Shown here one piece after another: positions 52,494 to 63,137 of a DNA stretch of 64,000 nt (position 1 is its first letter; the number at the start of each line of letters is the position of its first letter). The notes under the pieces were generated by a model. The model did not search any database. It had not been told where the DNA came from and worked only from the letters and a program-made list of their open reading frames with translations. The stretch comes from Promethearchaeota archaeon. GTDB lineage: Archaea > Asgardarchaeota > Lokiarchaeia > Sigyniarchaeales > SOKP01. Position numbers and translations under genes: made by a program. The stretch covers positions 62,001-126,000 of the forward strand of contig JAUVXW010000006.1 of assembly GCA_030603385.1 (NCBI GenBank). Reading direction: 5' to 3'.

Positions 52494-53663
52494 CTATCTG
52501 TCATAGCTCTTTTTTAAAAGATTCATAACATCATCGGCGTTCGGTACTATCGCATGATTTGTGTAATCAGGGAGCTGAAAAGTATCTTTAGCTATATCTT
52601 TTAATATACTTTCAGATACATTTTTATCTCTAAAGCTCATCCACATTCCGATTTCTTTAAGGAACTTATCCATTTCATCACTGCTTTTTTCTGCCACAAT
52701 TTCGTCAGATTCATCATTTAAGGCGGGATTGAATAATCTAGCAACTGTTGCATATTCCTTAATTAAATGTTTCCAAGTCCATCGATTTATTGCCGGGTAC
52801 ATAATAGATAGCGCTTCCCCATGTGCGACATGGGAAGCACTTCCACCAATGGCCATTCCCATCCCATGCGGTAATGTTACACCCGAATTAGTAATAGCAA
52901 GTCCTCCAAGTGTATTTGCCCAATGGAGTGCTTCTCTGGCTTCTTTATTTTGTCCATCTTTTATTGCAATTGGCAAGTTCTTAATTACAAGTCTCATTCC
53001 TTCTAAAGCGTGCATATCTATATAATCAGAAGCATTTGCATTATGAGTGTATGCTTCAAATGAGTGACAAAATGCATCCCACCCTGTAGACGCTGTGACA
53101 TGCGGAGGCAACGTTAGTGTTAATTCAGGATCGACAATTCCTACAGTTGGACATAATAATTTATCATAAAGCGCATACTTGGAATGTATGTCTGTCTTTG
53201 TTAATACAGCAGCAGGAGTAACTTCTGATCCAGTCCCTGCGGTAGTGGATACAGCAATGATTGGAAGTAATTTATCTTCAATCGGTTTTCCTTCAATTAC
53301 ACGGTATTCCCATGCGTCTCCTTCATGAGTAACCCCAACTGAAATACATTTAGCAGTATCCATACTTGAACCACCTCCAACTCCTAAAATTACATCTACA
53401 TTATTCTTCTCACCAATTGTGACTCCGGCATTAACGTTATCCGTTGTTGGATTGGGTTGTACTCCATTAAAATGAAATACCTCGACTCCCGCATCAGCAC
53501 ATAACTTCTTTATTCTTTTAAATACGGGTTCAAGAGCAGGAAAAGGTTTAACCGTTACCATTAGGCACCGTTTACCATGTTCTGCTACAATTTCACCTAC
53601 TTCAGAGACTATCCCCCAACCAAATCGAAGATCAGTTGGATTATAATAATTTATATTCCTCAA
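52494..53663 (-). CDS. Iron-containing alcohol dehydrogenase
   Basis: DVILGVGGGSSMDTAKCI; VSTTAGTGSEVTPAAVLT; NSGVTLPHGMGMAIGG. Confidence 0.93.
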   Translation of the reverse strand: MRNINYYNPTDLRFGWGIVSEVGEIVAEHGKRCLMVTVKPFPALEPVFKRIKKLCADAGVEVFHFNGVQPNPTTDNVNAGVTIGEKNNVDVILGVGGGSSMDTAKCISVGVTHEGDAWEYRVIEGKPIEDKLLPIIAVSTTAGTGSEVTPAAVLTKTDIHSKYALYDKLLCPTVGIVDPELTLTLPPHVTASTGWDAFCHSFEAYTHNANASDYIDMHALEGMRLVIKNLPIAIKDGQNKEAREALHWANTLGGLAITNSGVTLPHGMGMAIGGSASHVAHGEALSIMYPAINRWTWKHLIKEYATVARLFNPALNDESDEIVAEKSSDEMDKFLKEIGMWMSFRDKNVSESILKDIAKDTFQLPDYTNHAIVPNADDVMNLLKKSYDR

Positions 53664-53679
53664 TTATTTCCACCTATTT

Positions 53680-54702
53680 TTAGTTTACATCAATAAGAAC
53701 TTTCATTACTTTATCTTTTTTATCATCAATAAATTTATAAGCTTTACTATAATCCTCGAATGGAAAGTGTATAGTCATCAATGATTTAAGGGTTATTTTT
53801 TTCGCGTCTACAAGCTCAATAGCTTTAATATAATCATCAGTTTGATACATTAAAGTACCAATCAACCTGAGCTCACGATCTTGCACAAATCCAAGATTAA
53901 CAGCAGGTTTATTACCAAAAACACCAACAACTATTATATCAGATCCTTTTCTTGCGTTTTCAATTGCAGTATCTATTGTTTCATTGGCACCAACACATTC
54001 TATTATTAAGTCTGCTTTATCTGATCCAAACGCTTTTACAATTTCCTCAGACAGATCTTGTTTTGTTGGATTAATAGTAAAGTCAATCCCTACTTCTTTT
54101 GCTATTCCTAATCGAAAATCACTCAAATCTGTAATCATTACTGCTTTAGCTCCAAGAGCTTTAGCAGTCTGTCCTACTAAGTTTCCAATAGGACCAGCTC
54201 CTAGTACCAAAACATTAAAGCCTGTAATATCTCCGCCTCTTGACACAGCATGAACTGCTACGGCACAGGGTTCAATCATAGCGCCTTGTTCATATGTCAT
54301 ATCATCAGGAAGCTTTATTACTTTTTCTGAATCGACAGCAAAAAACTCGGAACCTGCTCCAGTTGTTTGAAATCCCATTACTTTCAGATCATCACAAATA
54401 TGATATTTTCCATGAGTACAAGGGTAACATTTATTGCACACAACCTGAGGTTGAATGGTTACTTTATCACCTGGTTTAAGATTCTTTACATTTAGACCAA
54501 TATTTTCAATTTTACCAGAAACCTCATGTCCTTGAGTAACAGGATAATCAGTATATGGATGTTTTCCATGATAAACGTGAATATCGCTTCCACACACACC
54601 AATTCTCATTATTTTTACAAGGACATCATTTTGCTTTAACTCAGGAATCGGAATATCATGAAACTCTATTTTACCTGGAGCTGTCATTACTTCTTGCTTC
54701 AT
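53680..54702 (-). CDS. Zinc-dependent medium-chain alcohol/sorbitol/threonine dehydrogenase
   Basis: GVCGSDIHVYHGKHPYTDYPVTQGHEVSGKIENIG; VLVLGAGPIGNLVGQTAKALGA. Confidence 0.93.
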   Translation of the reverse strand: MKQEVMTAPGKIEFHDIPIPELKQNDVLVKIMRIGVCGSDIHVYHGKHPYTDYPVTQGHEVSGKIENIGLNVKNLKPGDKVTIQPQVVCNKCYPCTHGKYHICDDLKVMGFQTTGAGSEFFAVDSEKVIKLPDDMTYEQGAMIEPCAVAVHAVSRGGDITGFNVLVLGAGPIGNLVGQTAKALGAKAVMITDLSDFRLGIAKEVGIDFTINPTKQDLSEEIVKAFGSDKADLIIECVGANETIDTAIENARKGSDIIVVGVFGNKPAVNLGFVQDRELRLIGTLMYQTDDYIKAIELVDAKKITLKSLMTIHFPFEDYSKAYKFIDDKKDKVMKVLIDVN

Positions 54703-54799
54703 AATTTTTACTCTTTTTTTTTCTTATAATTCTATACAAAGACAGAATATTCTTAATAGTTTTAATATTCCCATTCTAAAAAAGAAAAGGAAAGAACTC

Positions 54800-56878
54800 A
54801 TGGAAAAAAATTTCATTTTATATTGGAATTTTGATGAAATCTTTGATGGAAAAGGCATCTTAGAATTAGTATCAAATAAAAAAGATCAAATTATAGGATA
54901 TGCGGATCTTTTCGATGGTATTAAGGGAAAAGCGCTCAGATTCGATGGTTATACAACTCATCTAACGATCCCAAAGAATAGACTTCCTGAATCCCTTGAA
55001 CAGTTTACCATTAGTGCATGGATAGCTAATGGTGCTTATACATGGAACGAGGGACCTATTATCGAAAATTATGATGAAAAAAATGGATTCTTTCTTGGTG
55101 TGACTGCTAATGGAAGAATCCGTTTTAAAGTAATAATTAATGGAGAAGCATTAAAAGTTGAATCTGAACCGAAAACGCCACTTTTCAAATGGATGAATGT
55201 TACAAGCGTGTTTGATACTGCTCGTGGAATATATCTCTATATAAACGGTGAATTGAAAGATTTCATGGATATTAAAGAACTCGTAGGAAAGGTGAGCCTT
55301 CCCAATGATTCGATTAATATAGGCAGAGCTGCCAAGGACGTTCGACCTACAAATGGAGTGAATAACGGTGGTCATTTTGCTTGTCCGATTTACCTTGACG
55401 GAATCATTGACGAACTAAAATTTTTTGATAAAGCATTATCTGTCGAACAAATTAAAGAAAGATTCACGAGTATCAAAGAAATAGGAGAACCTCCCTTGGA
55501 AAAACGCGGACTTCCATCATTTCCTAAAGGTCCAAACAGATTCGGGGCATATTACACTACGCTTAAATATTATAAAGAATGGGATCGTCTTTGGAGAGTA
55601 AAAGACCACGCGGATGTAGTTGTTCTCTTTGATGAGATGCCCGTTAAATACGTTTTTTGGAGGGGTTTGAATTACATTTCTGCATGGGTAACAGGTAATG
55701 GGATCTGGTATACGAACGAATTTAACGAAACATGGGCGGATAAATTTGATCCAGACATAAACGGATGTGCCGAACCGATGTCTGATAAACAGTGCAAGAC
55801 TTCTCATGTCAGGATTATAGAATCAAATGACGCCCGAGTTATAGTGCATTGGCGTTATGCCCTTATAGACACGAATTATAGACAGGCTAGAGTAGATCCA
55901 CTTACCAAATGGGGTGATTGGTCAGATGAATATTATGTAATCTACCCAGATGGTATCGGGATTCGAGATATAACTCTTCATAGTTCTCAACCAATGGAAC
56001 CTCACGAATTTCAAGAGTCAATAGTCATTATAGGTGAAGGAATGACTCCTGAAGACGCCTATGATTTAGATGCAGTTACTTTTTTCAACATGAAAGGTGA
56101 ATCATATACATATAGTTGGGAAAAGAAAGGTACCATGTTCTTCCTGAGTCCAAAAAATAAAAATATTGAAATTATCAATGTAAAATCAGAAACTGTTCCT
56201 TTTTTAATTGTTTCGGATGGTCCCTGTGTCGTTGCAGGAAAAAAGTTCAACGGAAAAAAGCGTCGTAACCCATATTTCCAACCTTATTCCCCTTTTGTAA
56301 AAAGCGGATCATATTTTCCTTGGTGGAATTCTTGGCCTGTCGCTAACATCCCTACGGATGGAAGATTTACTTCCGTTTCCGACCGTCCAGGACATACTAA
56401 CGTCTCGACAGAAGCAGAATGGGCTGATTATGAGTTAGGTCCGGAATTAAGGAGGAGGATCATGCTTCATGGCGTTTGGGATAAGAGTGATAAAGAGAAC
56501 TTGGTTAATTTGGCTAAATCTTGGCTTAGAGCCCCTGAAATCGAACTGAAAACTAGCGCATATAGTACTGAGAATTATATTCAACATGAGAGAGCATATT
56601 ACTTCATGTGCAAGGATCCAGATTTAAACATCCCTCTTGAATTCAAGATTAATGCGAGTGATGAGCATCCAATAATGAACCTTGCACTTGTAATCCGAAA
56701 TTTAGATGCAGATATCATGCTTAAAATCAACGGGGGGGAAGTTCCTCGTGGAAAAAACTTTCGATATGGCATAGAGCATGATCTTGATGAAAATAAAATA
56801 GTGATATGGATTAAATTAAATATCACAAAACCTACGATAATAAAACTAATCCCTAAAGAGGTAAATAATAGTGAGTGA
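54800..56878 (+). CDS. LamG/concanavalin A-like domain protein
   Basis: N-terminal LamG: GKALRFDGYTTHLTIPKNRLPESLEQFTISAWIA...YINGELKDFMD...INIGRAAKD...FACPIYLDGIIDELKFFDKALS; large unannotated C-terminal region. Confidence 0.75.
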   Translation: MEKNFILYWNFDEIFDGKGILELVSNKKDQIIGYADLFDGIKGKALRFDGYTTHLTIPKNRLPESLEQFTISAWIANGAYTWNEGPIIENYDEKNGFFLGVTANGRIRFKVIINGEALKVESEPKTPLFKWMNVTSVFDTARGIYLYINGELKDFMDIKELVGKVSLPNDSINIGRAAKDVRPTNGVNNGGHFACPIYLDGIIDELKFFDKALSVEQIKERFTSIKEIGEPPLEKRGLPSFPKGPNRFGAYYTTLKYYKEWDRLWRVKDHADVVVLFDEMPVKYVFWRGLNYISAWVTGNGIWYTNEFNETWADKFDPDINGCAEPMSDKQCKTSHVRIIESNDARVIVHWRYALIDTNYRQARVDPLTKWGDWSDEYYVIYPDGIGIRDITLHSSQPMEPHEFQESIVIIGEGMTPEDAYDLDAVTFFNMKGESYTYSWEKKGTMFFLSPKNKNIEIINVKSETVPFLIVSDGPCVVAGKKFNGKKRRNPYFQPYSPFVKSGSYFPWWNSWPVANIPTDGRFTSVSDRPGHTNVSTEAEWADYELGPELRRRIMLHGVWDKSDKENLVNLAKSWLRAPEIELKTSAYSTENYIQHERAYYFMCKDPDLNIPLEFKINASDEHPIMNLALVIRNLDADIMLKINGGEVPRGKNFRYGIEHDLDENKIVIWIKLNITKPTIIKLIPKEVNNSE

Positions 56879-57350
56879 TGATATAATTCAAAAAGCAAAG
56901 AGAGTTTTAGGGAAAATGGGGAAAAAAGACCTATACGGAAAGCACCTTCAACCCTTTCTTGATGTTTTAAAATATCTCACAAATAAATCTGAATATGCTG
57001 AGGATGAACTTTATGGTTGGGAAAAGGTCGTTCAAGTTAATTTAAGAGACACTGAAAATTTCTATATAAAAACAAATAAACCTTTCGCAGAGCATCCTAA
57101 ATTAGTAATAAAACAAGGAAATGCCGATAATCCTGATGCTACCATTATTACTGATGGAGATACTTTTACAGGGATCATGTGTGGAAGAGCTAATTTATTT
57201 AGGGAAAATCCCGATATATTTAGAATCGAAGGAGACGATACACAGGTATATATATTTTTCATGTTGTTAAGGCTTACCAGACAAGAACATGTAGAACAAC
57301 AAAGGCAAGCAGAAGCAAAAAGAAGCGGAAAAAAAATTAAAATTGAATAA
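56871..57350 (+). CDS. SCP2 sterol-carrier-like protein
   Basis: PKLVIKQGNADNPDATIITDGDTFTGIMCGRANLFRENPDIFRIEGD; GTG start overlaps the upstream stop. Confidence 0.65.
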   Translation: MSDDIIQKAKRVLGKMGKKDLYGKHLQPFLDVLKYLTNKSEYAEDELYGWEKVVQVNLRDTENFYIKTNKPFAEHPKLVIKQGNADNPDATIITDGDTFTGIMCGRANLFRENPDIFRIEGDDTQVYIFFMLLRLTRQEHVEQQRQAEAKRSGKKIKIE

Positions 57351-57536
57351 AAAATTGTTATCAAATCATTTTGTTAAAATTTACACCAAAATTATATTGA
57401 TATTACAGAGTTAAAAGTCTCTGTATTGATATTAAACTGATTATCAATTATCATTACCTAAAAAAATAAATTCCATAAACAATTTTAATAAATTGATTTT
57501 CAAACTTATTTTAAAATAATAAGGGACTAAGACATT

Positions 57537-58661
57537 ATGAGTTCTAAGAAAAGAGATTACTATGAAGTTCTAGGAGTAGGTAAAGATGCTTCCACAAATG
57601 ATATAAAGCTAGCTTATCGTAGATTAGCAAGAAAGTTTCATCCAGATGTAAATAAAACTGATCCAAAGGCAAAGGAAAAATTTATCGAGATTCAAGAAGC
57701 TTATGAAGTATTGAATGATGAAAATAAAAGGAGAAATTATGATCGTTTCGGTCATGGCGGAGTGCAGGTTGATATGAGTGATTTCTTTTCAGGAGGAATT
57801 CCTGGCATCGATGAACTCTTCAGAAGTATTTTTGGTGAATTTAGTCCTTTTGGTGGTTTTAATGGTTTTGGTGGGGTTGGTTCGCGAACAAGAAGAAGAA
57901 CAGCCCCTCGTCGAGAAGTAGGACAAGATATTGAGGATTATATAGAAATTAGTTTTGAAGAAGCTATGTTCGGGGTGAAAAAAGATGTTCCGATTAAACG
58001 ATATACTCCGTGTGATGAATGTGAAGGAACAGGAGCAGAAGATCCCTCAAGTGTAATTACTTGTCCAGAATGCCAAGGAACTGGTCGAATTAGAAAAATG
58101 ACTCAATCAGGATTTGGTACAATTATTCGCGAATCCGCCTGCTACGTTTGTAAAGGCACTGGACAAGTTATAGAAAAGAAGTGCAAAGTATGCAATGGTA
58201 ATAAAGTTGTTCCTGAGGAAAAAATGATTCATGTTAATATCCCTCCTGGAGTAGAAAATGGTGTCCATCTAAAAGTACAAGGTGCAGGGCATGTCCCTTC
58301 TGTTAATGCAATACCTGGTGATCTTTATTTAGGAATTAGAATAACCAATAATGAAAAATTTATACGGAGAGGGAATGATCTGTATACTCCTACTAATATT
58401 GATATAGTTACTGCAATTGTAGGTGGAAAAATTAAAGTACCTACTCTAGATTATAAGGAAAATAAGATTACTGAGAAAGAATTGCCAATCCCCGCTGGAA
58501 CTCAACCAGGTACAGAATTCCGAATTAAAAATCGAGGAGTTTCTTATATGCGTGGAAGAGGAAGAGGAGACCAATATGTAATTGTTAACATCGAAATACC
58601 GAAAAAAATATCAGAAAAACAAAAAGAATTATTATTGAAATTTCGGGAATTAGATAAGTAG
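57537..58661 (+). CDS. dnaJ: Chaperone DnaJ
   Basis: [38 protein letters not shown] region; [11 protein letters not shown]...[10 protein letters not shown]...[11 protein letters not shown]...[10 protein letters not shown]. Confidence 0.96.
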   Translation: MSSKKRDYYEVLGVGKDASTNDIKLAYRRLARKFHPDVNKTDPKAKEKFIEIQEAYEVLNDENKRRNYDRFGHGGVQVDMSDFFSGGIPGIDELFRSIFGEFSPFGGFNGFGGVGSRTRRRTAPRREVGQDIEDYIEISFEEAMFGVKKDVPIKRYTPCDECEGTGAEDPSSVITCPECQGTGRIRKMTQSGFGTIIRESACYVCKGTGQVIEKKCKVCNGNKVVPEEKMIHVNIPPGVENGVHLKVQGAGHVPSVNAIPGDLYLGIRITNNEKFIRRGNDLYTPTNIDIVTAIVGGKIKVPTLDYKENKITEKELPIPAGTQPGTEFRIKNRGVSYMRGRGRGDQYVIVNIEIPKKISEKQKELLLKFRELDK

Positions 58662-58666
58662 AAATA

Positions 58667-59614
58667 TTACGCGTGAGTCTCAAGCCATTCAATTACATCA
58701 TTAAAGACTTCATCACGATTGATTTCATTAAATAGTTCATGCCTTGCGTTTTCATAGAATTTATATGTAACATTTGTATTACCGTATTTCTTAAGACGAT
58801 TAATCATTGCTTTAACACCTTTAGTTTTATTTCCAATTGGACATAAAGATCCTGAGATAAAAAATATCGGTAAATCCTTTGGTATTTTATTTTCATTTTC
58901 AGCATTATATATTTTATCAAATCCAAGGATGAATTCCAACCAAAGAGTAGCAGGAGGGACAAATCCACACCACGGGTCATCAATATACTTTTGAACTTCG
59001 GATTTATCTCTACTAAGCCATTCAAATCCTGTAGCATCTTCATCCTTTTTCCACTCTCGATTATTAGATTTAAAATTCATATTATACATTTTTTGGCTAG
59101 GTGTTGTAGGACCCAATTTCTTAATCTCTCCTTTAAGAATAATCTTTCCAGCTTTAATCACAAGAGCTCTTACCTTCCCATTAGTACCACTTAGAATACA
59201 TCCCTTTATTTCATCTCCCCATTCCTGAATATAATCTTGTGTTATAAATGCACCCCATGAATGCCCTATTAAAAATAGTGGAAGATTAGGATGTTCATTC
59301 TTGATAATTATTGACAACTCATGAACATCATTTACAACTCCCCGCCATCCATTTTGACCTAGAACTCCCGCTTTTCCCTCTAAAGTGGCTTCTGTTAAAT
59401 CCCCCGCAGTTAGTCCGTGTCCACGTTGATCATTTGCATAACAAACGAACCCTTCTTTGCATAAAACCTCAGCAACTCCATTGTATCTTCTAGCATGTTC
59501 TGCTAATCCATGAAGTATCTGAACAACAGCCTTTGGTTCAGTGTCTGGTTCCCATTTGTATACAAAAATCTCAATACCATCTTGATCAGTAAAAGTAAAA
59601 GTTGAACTTTTCAT
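58667..59614 (-). CDS. Alpha/beta hydrolase, monoacylglycerol lipase-like
   Basis: VVQILHGLAEHARRYNGVAEVLCKEGFVCYANDQRGHG; LIGHSWGAFITQDYI. Confidence 0.9.
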   Translation of the reverse strand: MKSSTFTFTDQDGIEIFVYKWEPDTEPKAVVQILHGLAEHARRYNGVAEVLCKEGFVCYANDQRGHGLTAGDLTEATLEGKAGVLGQNGWRGVVNDVHELSIIIKNEHPNLPLFLIGHSWGAFITQDYIQEWGDEIKGCILSGTNGKVRALVIKAGKIILKGEIKKLGPTTPSQKMYNMNFKSNNREWKKDEDATGFEWLSRDKSEVQKYIDDPWCGFVPPATLWLEFILGFDKIYNAENENKIPKDLPIFFISGSLCPIGNKTKGVKAMINRLKKYGNTNVTYKFYENARHELFNEINRDEVFNDVIEWLETHA

Positions 59615-59728
59615 TTTATTATCATCTTTTTTTTATTTTTATTTTTTTATACAGTTTAATTATTAATTTATTAGTTAATTTCTTCTTATGATACTACAAT
59701 ATATAAAATTTTTATCAATGATGATTCT

Positions 59729-60256
59729 ATGAATACTAAAATTCTAATTACTGGCCCTCCTCGATGCGGTAAGTCAACTTTAATAGTTAAATTAATTGAA
59801 TATTTTTCTAAAAGACAAATCACTGTACATGGTTTTTTAACTCCAGAAGTTAGAGAAGGAAGTAATCGAATTGGGTTCGATATTGAAGATATTAAAACAA
59901 AAGAAAGGGAAAAATTAGCAAGAAAAGGGAATTATAGTACTAAATATCATTTAGGCAGCTACTGTGTATTTATAGAAAGCTTTGAGAAAATTATCTCAAA
60001 ATATGAAGATATTCGATTTCAGGAAGGAGATTTAATTATAATTGATGAGATTGGAAAAATGGAACTATTTTCCAAAAGATTTCAGAATTTCATTACAAAA
60101 ATATTTGCTTCTAATATTTCAATTATAGCAACAATTGGATTAACAGTTAAACATCCAATAAGGGAACACCTTTTAAACATCCCAGATGTTAACCTTTTCA
60201 ACTTAGACCGTCAAAATTTTCAAAGGACTTATCAAAAGATAATCTTAATGATATAG
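59729..60256 (+). CDS. THEP1-family nucleoside-triphosphatase
   Basis: KILITGPPRCGKSTLIVKLIEYF; GFLTPEVREGSNRIGFDIEDI; LIIIDEIGKMELFSKRF. Confidence 0.9.
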   Translation: MNTKILITGPPRCGKSTLIVKLIEYFSKRQITVHGFLTPEVREGSNRIGFDIEDIKTKEREKLARKGNYSTKYHLGSYCVFIESFEKIISKYEDIRFQEGDLIIIDEIGKMELFSKRFQNFITKIFASNISIIATIGLTVKHPIREHLLNIPDVNLFNLDRQNFQRTYQKIILMI

Positions 60257-60341
60257 GGAATTAACACACACCCCTATAAATCCATCTTATTAGACTTTTT
60301 TTTCACAAAACTTTATATTAAGTAAGATAGAGTCTTATAGT

Positions 60342-60479
60342 ATGAAAGGAGATCTGTTTCTGAAATGGAAATGTGATAATTGCGGTCATGAGTTTGATTC
60401 AGATGACTTCCCAGAAGAAGGATTTAAATGTCCGGGATGTGGCGGCGAAGATTGTTCCTTTAGCCTTTTAGAACCGTAA
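60342..60479 (+). CDS. 45-aa zinc-ribbon miniprotein
   Basis: MKGDLFLKWKCDNCGHEFDSDDFPEEGFKCPGCGGEDCSFSLLEP*; two CxxC knuckles; missed by the ORF track length cutoff. Confidence 0.7.
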   Translation: MKGDLFLKWKCDNCGHEFDSDDFPEEGFKCPGCGGEDCSFSLLEP

Positions 60480-60694
60480 TAATTCTCAATAAATGTCATT
60501 TCTAAATTGGATCTTCTAGAAATTCTTGCTAAATTGGTCTTAAGAAGATAATTTTACTAAAGAAGAATTTATAATCTTAATGGAGAATTGCCTAAAAACC
60601 CCTTTTGAGTTTTGTGTAATTTAATTTGTCCTTCTATAATTCCCATTCTACTGTTTTGTTAAAATTTATAAGGGTAGAACACGATTAGAATGGT

Positions 60695-62671
60695 ATGGAT
60701 TTAACGAAAATCTATAAACGGGGTTTAGCTGTTTCATTTTTACTCCTTATCTTTATAATTGGCGTTCTATTCATTCCTAATGCAAATAATAAGCAAATTC
60801 TTGATGAAAATTCACCTTCATTGAGCGCACTTGAAGATAATTATGAACCAAATAATTATTTCAGTACTGCTTATGACCTTTCAAATCATGAAAATGAATG
60901 GCTAAGTACAATCGCTGGCAATGGTACACAGGGTGATGATGACTATTTTATGATTTGGGTAGATTATTGGAGCTTATATTTAAAGATAAATTTAACTTTT
61001 TTTCATAGTTTAGGCGATATTAATTTAGCATTATATGACAATGGATGGTCTATTGTTGACGAAAGTAATTCTACAACTGATAATGAATACATCGAAATTC
61101 CTAATCCAATAGATGGGACTTATTATTTCAGAGTTTCTGGTCTTAATTTGAACAACACTTATGATTTATTATGGCAAACAGATGATTTTTTCGAAGAAAA
61201 CAATGATTATTGGAGCTCTATGTGGGTCGATCCGAACTATTATTCTTATCTGAAGATTTTAGGTGGTGATGAGGATTGGTTTCGTACTTATTTAAACCCT
61301 GGTGACACAATCGATGTTAGTATTTACTTCGACCATATGGAAGGTGATTTACAGCTGGATCTTTATGATCCCTCTGAAGTACTACGTGAAAAATCTGATT
61401 CTGGGAATAATGACGAACTTATTTCGTTTACTGCAGATATGTCAGGGGATTGGCGATTTAGAGTATATAATGCGTCTGGAGTTTCTGTTGTACATTATGA
61501 CTTAGATTTATGGTTGACTACTGGAGGATCTGGAGATGAGGATGCATATGAAGAAAATGATTTTTATGGACAAGCCTATGACCTTAGTTACTATGAAGGA
61601 CGCTGGTTAAGTGGGATAAGCGGTTTTGGATCCCAATTCGACGAGGACTGGTATAAGATTAATGTAGAACCTAGTTTTGAGCATCTAATTGTTAATTTCA
61701 ACCAATTTGACGGTGATATTCAACTTGAGGTTTATGATACTAGTATTAATATTATTGGTGGGAGCTATCACAGAGAATATAATGAACCTATTAAGATTAC
61801 CCTCCCTTCGAGTGGGACTTACTACTTTAAAGTTTCCGGTTCTAATAAAGGTACTAATTATGATTTACAGTATGTAGCTTTTTGTCTCTTAGAGGAGCAA
61901 ACATGGTTGAGTGATGTTTATGGGATGGGAATTCAAGGAGACTTAGATTTTTATCTAATCGATGTATCACCTGGATTCCTTCAGTTAGAAATTAATTTAA
62001 CTTTCATCCATTCCTCAGGAGATATTAATATGGCACTGTACAATGAAATGGGTTCTGATATTATTAAAGCTGAATCATTGGATGATGATGAATATATCAA
62101 TGACAATCTTACTTATCCTGGTATGCACTTCCTTTTAATTTATGGAGATAACATGGGAAATGAATATAATCTTTGGTGGGATGATCATAAAACTGATCTA
62201 AGATCTGATGATAATTATGAAATAAATAATGACCCATCATCAGCTTATGACATTTCATATGCTCAGGAGATATCTTTGTGGGAAATTAATGGACTAGCAT
62301 TACAATTTGACGAAGATTGGTATGAAATCTATGTAGATGGCTCAAATTTAGAATTAATATTATGGCTAGCTTACGATTCTGCTGAAGGTTTAATGGGTTT
62401 TGAAGTTTATGATAACCATCTTATCAAAATTACCGGGAATTTTACCTTGACTGATAATGACTACATTGTACATGACGTGTCTAATGGGACTTACTATATT
62501 AGAGTTTATGGAGATAATTTAGGAAATGTGTATAATTTATGGTGGGGAACCCAAGAGCTTGAGGAAATTGGGATGATACCAGGTTATGATCTACTTATCT
62601 TAATTGCGTCAATCATAGGGGTTACAACGGTATGTATCAAATTAAAGAGGAGTAAATTAAAGCATAAATAA
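60695..62671 (+). CDS. Secreted protein with about five PPC-like repeats and C-terminal IPGYD-TM-basic signal
   Basis: Repeats of xNYExNNxxxxAYDLSxxExxWLSxIxGxGxQxDxDWYxIxV; C-terminus MIPGYDLLILIASIIGVTTVCIKLKRSKLKHK. Confidence 0.8.
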   Translation: MDLTKIYKRGLAVSFLLLIFIIGVLFIPNANNKQILDENSPSLSALEDNYEPNNYFSTAYDLSNHENEWLSTIAGNGTQGDDDYFMIWVDYWSLYLKINLTFFHSLGDINLALYDNGWSIVDESNSTTDNEYIEIPNPIDGTYYFRVSGLNLNNTYDLLWQTDDFFEENNDYWSSMWVDPNYYSYLKILGGDEDWFRTYLNPGDTIDVSIYFDHMEGDLQLDLYDPSEVLREKSDSGNNDELISFTADMSGDWRFRVYNASGVSVVHYDLDLWLTTGGSGDEDAYEENDFYGQAYDLSYYEGRWLSGISGFGSQFDEDWYKINVEPSFEHLIVNFNQFDGDIQLEVYDTSINIIGGSYHREYNEPIKITLPSSGTYYFKVSGSNKGTNYDLQYVAFCLLEEQTWLSDVYGMGIQGDLDFYLIDVSPGFLQLEINLTFIHSSGDINMALYNEMGSDIIKAESLDDDEYINDNLTYPGMHFLLIYGDNMGNEYNLWWDDHKTDLRSDDNYEINNDPSSAYDISYAQEISLWEINGLALQFDEDWYEIYVDGSNLELILWLAYDSAEGLMGFEVYDNHLIKITGNFTLTDNDYIVHDVSNGTYYIRVYGDNLGNVYNLWWGTQELEEIGMIPGYDLLILIASIIGVTTVCIKLKRSKLKHK

Positions 62672-62749
62672 ATAATTTTTTACTTTTTTTTTCTTTTTCT
62701 ATACTTTATTTTAAAAATTTTATGTGAACAATTTTTTTTAAAAAAATAG

Positions 62750-63086
62750 TTAAAAAGACGCTTGAGATATATACCCGCCCTTCTGTTCTGTACCCGTCAC
62801 CAAGTAACAGTTGGAGCATCAAACTATGCGGCCTACCTAAAGCTCGCTCCAAGTACCTCATCACTTTCATTTGGCCTTGCACCAAGGTTTTAGCTCGTTC
62901 CAACCATTCCTTCCTACAATTTCTTTGGCTTATCCAAGTCATTAATATGCGTAGAAAGGCAGTGTCGTTTCAGTTGCTAAAATACGATTCTCACCGTAGT
63001 AGTTATCTACACCTTGCTTGGAGAGTGGGGCGAGGTTCCTCAGCAGGTTAAACCCACCGTCAGCTCCATATCTCACTCGTCTCGTT
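62750..63086 (-). ncRNA. rnpB: RNase P RNA (archaeal)
   Basis: Minus strand: near-complementary 15-nt P1 arms (63068-63082 with 62756-62770); CR-I-like GAGGAACCTCGCCCCAC; CR-IV/V-like GGGTACAGAACAGAAGGGCGGGTATAT; GC-rich island; T-run at 3' end. Confidence 0.88.
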
Positions 63087-63137
63087 TTTAAAGGTAAAAT
63101 AAGTATTTAAACTTTTGTCTCTTAATAGATTATTTGC

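Noticed and set aside
62706-62942. ORF of 78 aa (minus)
   Set aside because: Lies inside the RNase P RNA gene; no protein-like composition.
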